Assembly (NCBI GenBank): GCA_902609035.1
Contig: CACLQG010000038.1
Location: forward strand, 1-9,949
From: an uncultured Bacteroidota bacterium
Lineage (GTDB): Bacteria > Bacteroidota > Bacteroidia > Flavobacteriales > Flavobacteriaceae
Length of the DNA stretch: 9,949 nucleotides
Direction: 5' to 3'
The notes under the pieces were generated by a model, which saw only the letters and a program-made list of their open reading frames with translations, made no database searches and was not told the DNA's origin. This document shows positions 6,643 to 9,949 of the stretch, one piece after another. The position numbers and the translations under genes were made by a program. The stretch's first letter is position 1. Every line of letters begins with the position of its first letter.

Positions 6643-7971
6643 CTAAAATATTTTGGGTAATTTATAACCATTGTGATATTCTTTTGTATAATATAATTGA
6701 TTGATTTTTGAGTCTGAAAATTTATTTTCTTCAGTCAACCAATCTAATTTTTGATTAGATCTAAAGGATATATTTCCCATTTGAGCGACTTTGGCAACAT
6801 GTGCCGCTTCCTCAACATTACAATTTAATATTTCAGGTTTATTTTCCCTTATTGCTTCCATAAAGTTGATCTGATGTTGGAAATGTCCGTTGTTGGAACT
6901 CTTTTGTAGTGGGATCAAGACCTTATTTTCACTTCTTCTTTCCTCAATAACCTCCCAGCCATTTCTGTCCACAATTAATGTTCCATTGTTGCCTATAAAA
7001 GCAATACAATGATCTCTTCCATAGGATCCATTATCTATCCCCATCGCTGAATCCCAAACTAAATTGAATTGGTCAAACTCATAAAGTGTTGAGAGGGTAT
7101 CCGGAGTTTCCTGATATAAGTTAGGATAGGCAAATTGTCCACCGAGACCAACAATCGTTTTGGGAAAAGAAGCTTTCATGCCTATTAGTGCGTAGTCAAG
7201 AAGGTGTACGCCCCAGTCAGTCATTAAACCACCAGCATAATCCCAAAACCAGCGAAAATGGAAGTGAAATCTACTCGCATTAAAGGTTTTTTTTGGAGCA
7301 GGGCCCAACCATGATTGATAATCCACCCCTTGTGGGGGTTGACTATCGGCAACTTTGGGTTGAGGACTCATCCATCCTTGATAACAAGAAACCTTGACGG
7401 TTCTTATTGGGCCAAGTTTACCACTATGTACAAATGCCATAGCATCTTGAAAATGAGTTGTGCTCCTTTGCCATTGCCCAACTTGTATGATATTTCCATA
7501 TTTTTTTTGAGCAGCTACCATGGCTTCACATTCCCCGATAGAATTTCCAATAGGTTTTTCGACATATACGTGCTTTCCGGCTGCTGCCGCATCAATCATC
7601 ATCAGCGCATGCCAGTGATCTGGAGTACCTATATAGACTACATCAATATCCTTTTGATCCAACATTTTTCGATAGTCCGTATATATTTTAATTTTGTCAT
7701 TGAGGTGCGCTACTGATTTGTGGGATAATTTTTTTTCAATAGCATTTTGGTCTACATCACATACTGCTACTAGATTAACTCCTGGAACTTTTATAGCTTT
7801 TAATGTGTTAGACCACCCCATCCCATTAATACCTATACTCCCAATATTTATTTGACTATTTACGGTAATATTTTTAGATGAATTAGAGATTGCGTAGCTT
7901 TTGAGATCGGGAAGAAACATCCCTCCAGCACCGAATATTAGACTATTTTTAATAAATTTATTTCGATTCAT
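6643..7971 (-). CDS. Gfo/Idh/MocA family oxidoreductase with N-terminal leader
   Basis: This is a 442-residue NAD(P)-dependent dehydrogenase-type protein. After a leader of about 30 residues comes the Rossmann segment INIGSIGINGMGW (41-53) with VNLVAVCDVD (65-74) at the end of the second strand. YIGTPDHWHALM (113-124) follows, then VYVEKPIGN (135-143) containing the family EKP motif. The C-terminal alpha/beta domain has GGLMTDWGVHLLDY (247-260), with His256 likely in the active site, plus a tryptophan-rich substrate-facing part (GQWQRS; QGWMSPQP; FHFHFRWFWDYAGG). The leader MNRNKFIKNSLIFGAGGMFL resembles the Tat leaders of exported Bacteroidota members (consensus RRxFLK) but has Arg-Asn instead of Arg-Arg. 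Members oxidise or epimerise sugars and derivatives. It is the first gene of an operon with the GHMP kinase (6-base gap) and the nucleotidyltransferase, suggesting related sugar metabolism, though a Tat-exported enzyme would sit in a different compartment from the kinase. Confidence 0.93.
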   Translation of the reverse strand: MNRNKFIKNSLIFGAGGMFLPDLKSYAISNSSKNITVNSQINIGSIGINGMGWSNTLKAIKVPGVNLVAVCDVDQNAIEKKLSHKSVAHLNDKIKIYTDYRKMLDQKDIDVVYIGTPDHWHALMMIDAAAAGKHVYVEKPIGNSIGECEAMVAAQKKYGNIIQVGQWQRSTTHFQDAMAFVHSGKLGPIRTVKVSCYQGWMSPQPKVADSQPPQGVDYQSWLGPAPKKTFNASRFHFHFRWFWDYAGGLMTDWGVHLLDYALIGMKASFPKTIVGLGGQFAYPNLYQETPDTLSTLYEFDQFNLVWDSAMGIDNGSYGRDHCIAFIGNNGTLIVDRNGWEVIEERRSENKVLIPLQKSSNNGHFQHQINFMEAIRENKPEILNCNVEEAAHVAKVAQMGNISFRSNQKLDWLTEENKFSDSKINQLYYTKEYHNGYKLPKIF

Positions 7972-7980
7972 TTTAGCATC

Positions 7981-7995
7981 ATATTGTCACAATAT
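7981..7995. promoter_or_regulatory. Inverted repeat 9 bases before the oxidoreductase start codon
   Basis: The arms ATATTGT (7981-7987) and ACAATAT (7989-7995) are perfectly complementary around a single C. The repeat ends 9 bases from the ATG of the first gene of the sugar operon. It could be an operator blocking transcription, or a stem near the ribosome-loading region of the mRNA. No regulator is encoded beside it. Chance is possible given the base composition, although this repeat is less purely A/T than most palindromes here. Confidence 0.3.
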
Positions 7996-8176
7996 AGTAA
8001 ATCTGCGAATTTATTTTTAAAAATATGTATATGGATATTTAAAAGTTTAAAATATAATTATTGGAAATAGGATTTGAATAAATTAAAAAGTGATCGCCTA
8101 TAATTTTATGGTGTTTGCAAAAACGTAAACATTTCTAAAAAAATTGCTAGATTCATTTTAAAAAATAACATTTTTC

Positions 8177-8184
8177 CAAATATA
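8177..8184 (-). promoter_or_regulatory. Candidate Bacteroidota-type -7 element for the sugar operon
   Basis: On the - strand this reads TATATTTG, an exact match to the Bacteroidota -7 consensus TAnnTTTG. About 21 bases upstream on the same strand is TTTA (8206-8209), one mismatch from the TTTG -33 element. It would drive the oxidoreductase-kinase-nucleotidyltransferase operon with a long leader. A match of this size is expected by chance in such AT-rich DNA, so confidence is low. Confidence 0.25.
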
Positions 8185-8210
8185 CTTTATTAATGATAGA
8201 TTTAATAAAG
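8185..8210. promoter_or_regulatory. 9-base inverted repeat adjoining the -7 element (candidate operator)
   Basis: CTTTATTAA (8185-8193) and TTAATAAAG (8202-8210) are perfect complements separated by 8 bases. The repeat directly abuts the TATATTTG element and fills the space where a -33/-7 spacer would be, the classic place for a repressor operator. It could also be a stem-loop at the 3' end of the 281-residue gene (about 143 bases past its stop), but no T-run follows on that strand. Confidence 0.35.
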
Positions 8211-8352
8211 GATTATTCTGATGATTGGGTTAGTTGGGTTGGCCCAGGGTTTTGACAAAGTTATTTATCAAAAAAAGTAAATTTAACGCTTCTTGTTTCA
8301 GAATTTTTAAAAAAAATTAGTGAACTATAAATACTTTAAAGCAGTAATTAAA

Positions 8353-9198
8353 TCAATTGATCTTCCAATACATAAAATGACGCTCTTTGTTGAACTCTTG
8401 AACAACTTCCGAAAAATAGTTAATATCATTTTCAACAATTTTCAAATAAGACTCTACATGACCTTTTACCTCATTCTCCCAAAATTCTTGTCTATTGGCA
8501 AGCAGATATTTCATTTGTTTATCTTTTTGAATGTACCTTCTGTTTTTGATCCAAAATTCATTGTCTTTGATATTGAAAGGAGAAAGATCCAAAACCCATT
8601 TTTTGTAAATCAACTCTTGAAAGGATTTTATGAATTCGACGTCCCTTAAATTTGTATTTTGTTTTAAAGCTATCAAATCCTCTCCCTCCATAAGCTCTTC
8701 AATTTTTAGGGTTACATCCATGTTCACCATCCTAAACTCTTGGTTTCCAGATTTGAAAATTTCAAATGATAGAGAGGGTGGCATAAAATGCTCGTCTTTT
8801 GAAAAAATAGCCAAGGGAGCGTAAAAATACTTTCCACCGGGAACTGAATCATCACGATCAAAATCAATAAATACGCTGTCATTTTTTATGTCCCATTTTT
8901 CAATTTGTTTTTTATAATGTAATGCTATTCGGTCTATTTCTTCTGAGTATTTGATTGTATAATCTTTTATTTCTTTCAAATCCTTTATAATTACTTCCAC
9001 GAGTTTAATGTAAGTTTTTTTCATTTGAAAATCCTCTCCCTTACTCTCAACATAAAAAGTAAATGTGATGGCTAAAAATAAACCTGTTAATTCTAAAAAA
9101 TATTTTTTGAAATTATCGGAGAAATCTTGAAAACTGAATGTGTTTCCAAGAGTAAATAGTTTCACAAACCAATTCTTAGGATCCTTGATGTTTTTCAT
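8353..9198 (-). CDS. Protein of unknown family with one N-terminal membrane segment
   Basis: I do not recognise this 281-residue protein. An amphipathic, basic/aromatic N-terminus (MKNIKDPKNWFVKLF) leads to one hydrophobic stretch at about 33-50 (YFLELTGLFLAITFTFYV). A charged, probably helical segment rich in Lys, Glu and Ile follows (about 55-105), then a mixed alpha/beta-looking middle with DRDDSVPGGKYFYAPLAIF (about 134-152) and a helical, Glu/Lys-rich C-terminus ending FMYWKIN. The plan (short cytoplasmic N-terminus, one TM helix, long soluble part) resembles small Bacteroidota membrane proteins of DUF6090 type, but I see no firm motif match. The frame has coherent composition over its whole length and ends in TGA. 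It stands alone, downstream of a decayed gene and separated by 381 bases from the next operon. No enzymatic motif is visible. Confidence 0.75.
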   Translation of the reverse strand: MKNIKDPKNWFVKLFTLGNTFSFQDFSDNFKKYFLELTGLFLAITFTFYVESKGEDFQMKKTYIKLVEVIIKDLKEIKDYTIKYSEEIDRIALHYKKQIEKWDIKNDSVFIDFDRDDSVPGGKYFYAPLAIFSKDEHFMPPSLSFEIFKSGNQEFRMVNMDVTLKIEELMEGEDLIALKQNTNLRDVEFIKSFQELIYKKWVLDLSPFNIKDNEFWIKNRRYIQKDKQMKYLLANRQEFWENEVKGHVESYLKIVENDINYFSEVVQEFNKERHFMYWKIN

Positions 9199-9248
9199 TT
9201 TGTATATTTTCTTAAGGTCTTGAATTCAGAATAAAAGAATTACAAATG

Positions 9249-9712
9249 TCAAAACTTGGCAAAAAGTCCGAGAACTCCTCTCGAACCAATTTCAGTTTAG
9301 ACTCCAACAATCTTTGTAATGGGATATCAAAAACCTAAAAAAGGATAGGATTCAAATTCACCTCCAAAAGATCCATATTCATATCCTGGGTAAATTTCAA
9401 ATTCAGAGGATATATTAAATAATTTCTGAATTGGAAACTTAGTAACCAAAAAGAATGAAGTTTCAACTTCATCTACCTTAAAATATTTTTCTACTCCAAT
9501 ACCATTTGAGAATAATTCAAAAAATTCTCTGTCTACAATAGCAGCAACTCAATAACCTCTCCCATAATAAGACCAACCCATGCTAAATCGATTTTTTGAT
9601 TCTAAGGATTCTGTAATCTCCTCCTGATTATATTCTGATTTTTTATGTCATTTTGAGAAAAAGCCACTTTAGGCATAAAAAGTATTAGTATTATCAAGTA
9701 TATTTTTTTCAT
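9249..9712 (-). pseudogene. Decayed gene for a ~154-residue secreted/outer-membrane-type protein
   Basis: Reading from an ATG at 9710-9712, the frame starts with a clear signal peptide (MKKIYLIILILFMPKVAFSQ) and soon hits TAG (9602-9604). Adding one base in the six-T tract at 9639-9644 joins it to a frame that runs NDIKKSEYNQEEITESLES, then FSMGWSYYGRGY, and on to a normal-looking end LGLFAKF followed by TGA (9249-9251). That frame is interrupted by TGA at 9549-9551, TGA at 9327-9329 and TAA at 9297-9299. The reconstructed protein has about 154 residues, is rich in aromatic residues and glycine in alternating patterns (EFEIYPGYEYGSFGGEFE) and ends in Phe, as small outer-membrane beta-barrels do; this is an inference. 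No family was recognised. One frameshift plus three stops point to true decay rather than a single sequencing error. Confidence 0.7.
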
Positions 9713-9875
9713 AGTTTTTTTAAATATAATAGCTTATTATTTAACAGAGCAATAAAAATTACAATTACTATTTAAATTACTTATTTTAAGTTTTTAATTT
9801 TAAAAAATTCTTATTTAAATAACATTTACCAATAAACAGTTTTTTTTTAATAATAATGAAGTTAAATTTTTAAAG

Positions 9876-9893
9876 ATAATTGGCACCAATTAT
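9876..9893. repeat. Perfect inverted repeat near the right edge (possible terminator)
   Basis: ATAATTGG (9876-9883) and CCAATTAT (9886-9893) are perfect complements around CA. On the - strand the stem can be extended by A-T pairs across one mismatch. An open frame enters from beyond the window on the - strand and ends at TAA (9906-9908), finishing with SRLQKPIDPNF, only 12 bases before this repeat. That would fit a terminator after an upstream gene, but 13-14 visible codons are too few to claim a gene. The remaining sequence from 9713 to 9875 is AT-rich with nothing recognisable. Confidence 0.35.
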
Positions 9894-9949
9894 TTTCATT
9901 TTAAATTAAAAATTAGGATCAATAGGTTTTTGCAATCGAGAATTAGTAT

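Larger units (their letters stand above)
7972..8352. other. 381-base intergenic region upstream of the sugar operon
   Basis: No convincing gene is present. The region holds an exact TAnnTTTG-type element (8177-8184) beside a 9-base inverted repeat (8185-8210), a second inverted repeat close to the oxidoreductase start (7981-7995), and a small GC-richer patch with a 9-base near-tandem repeat (TTGGGTTAG then TTGGGTTGG, 8225-8242). The rest is plain AT-rich sequence. If the promoter candidate is real, the oxidoreductase mRNA would have a leader of about 200 bases. I could not find a known riboswitch or small RNA in it by eye. Confidence 0.5.

Noticed and set aside
7315..7716. 133-codon + strand frame
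   Set aside because: It is antisense to the conserved Rossmann and EKP region of the Gfo/Idh/MocA oxidoreductase, so it is a shadow of that gene.
8113..8132. TGTTTACGTTTTTGCA-like stretch resembling a LacI-family operator on the - strand
   Set aside because: Only the outer bases are symmetric; the inner half-sites do not match each other, so it does not qualify as an operator.
8193..8255. 20-codon + strand frame starting ATG in the intergenic region
   Set aside because: It is too short, has no recognisable family and no sign of a ribosome site. It is mentioned only as part of the GC-richer patch.
8320..8649. 109-codon + strand frame overlapping the end of the 281-residue gene
   Set aside because: It overlaps the longer - strand frame almost completely. 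Its hydrophobic Phe/Ile-rich make-up is what an antisense read of Lys/Glu/Asn-rich coding sequence gives.
9297..9551. TGA read as tryptophan, which would remove two of the three stops in the decayed gene
   Set aside because: The same frame also has a TAA and needs a one-base frameshift, and the 281-residue gene ends naturally at TGA. Simple decay explains everything without a changed genetic code.
1..9949. CRISPR array, tRNA, rRNA, insertion sequence or phage genes
   Set aside because: No regularly spaced repeats, no cloverleaf or CCA-ended sequence, no transposase or integrase motif and no target-site duplication were seen.

Overview
This is a strongly AT-rich window with protein-coding signatures typical of Bacteroidota: no Shine-Dalgarno signals at the starts, an exact TAnnTTTG-type -7 element in one intergenic region, a CBM9-like/DUF5916-type secreted protein fragment, and a Gfo/Idh/MocA oxidoreductase with an N-terminal export-like leader. 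A marine or environmental member of the Cytophagia/Flavobacteriia is a reasonable guess, but genus and species cannot be read from the sequence.

Layout. At the left edge, on the + strand, lies the tail of a broken gene: the first ~85 residues of a CBM9-like/DUF5916-type exported protein, ending at a stop at 257-259. All intact genes that follow are on the - strand. A Bax inhibitor-1/YccA-family membrane protein (344-1081) is followed to the right by a tight three-gene operon, transcribed right to left: circularly permuted type-2 ATP-grasp protein (3106-4548), alpha-E domain protein (2167-3102), transglutaminase-like cysteine protease (1198-2160). Gaps in this operon are 3 and 6 bases. Next comes a second tight three-gene operon: Gfo/Idh/MocA oxidoreductase (6643-7971), GHMP (galactokinase-like) sugar kinase (5557-6636, GTG start), sugar nucleotidyltransferase (4727-5557, coupled by TAATG). 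A 381-base intergenic stretch (7972-8352) carries a promoter-like element and two inverted repeats. Right of it are a 281-residue protein of unknown family with one membrane segment (8353-9198) and a decayed ~154-codon secreted or outer-membrane-type gene (9249-9712) with one frameshift and three stops. The last ~240 bases hold no convincing gene.

How the genes work together. The ATP-grasp/alpha-E/transglutaminase set is a widespread conserved operon, predicted in comparative-genomics work to make and trim a peptide or amide-linked product; its chemistry is unproven as far as I know. The kinase and nucleotidyltransferase look like successive steps of sugar activation (sugar to sugar-1-phosphate to NDP-sugar), with the oxidoreductase possibly acting on the same or a related sugar. 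The substrate cannot be assigned. The most interesting points are this unassigned sugar-activation operon, the peptide-type operon, the palindromes placed upstream of both operons, and the two gene remnants at the window flanks. I see no mobile element, CRISPR array, tRNA or rRNA.
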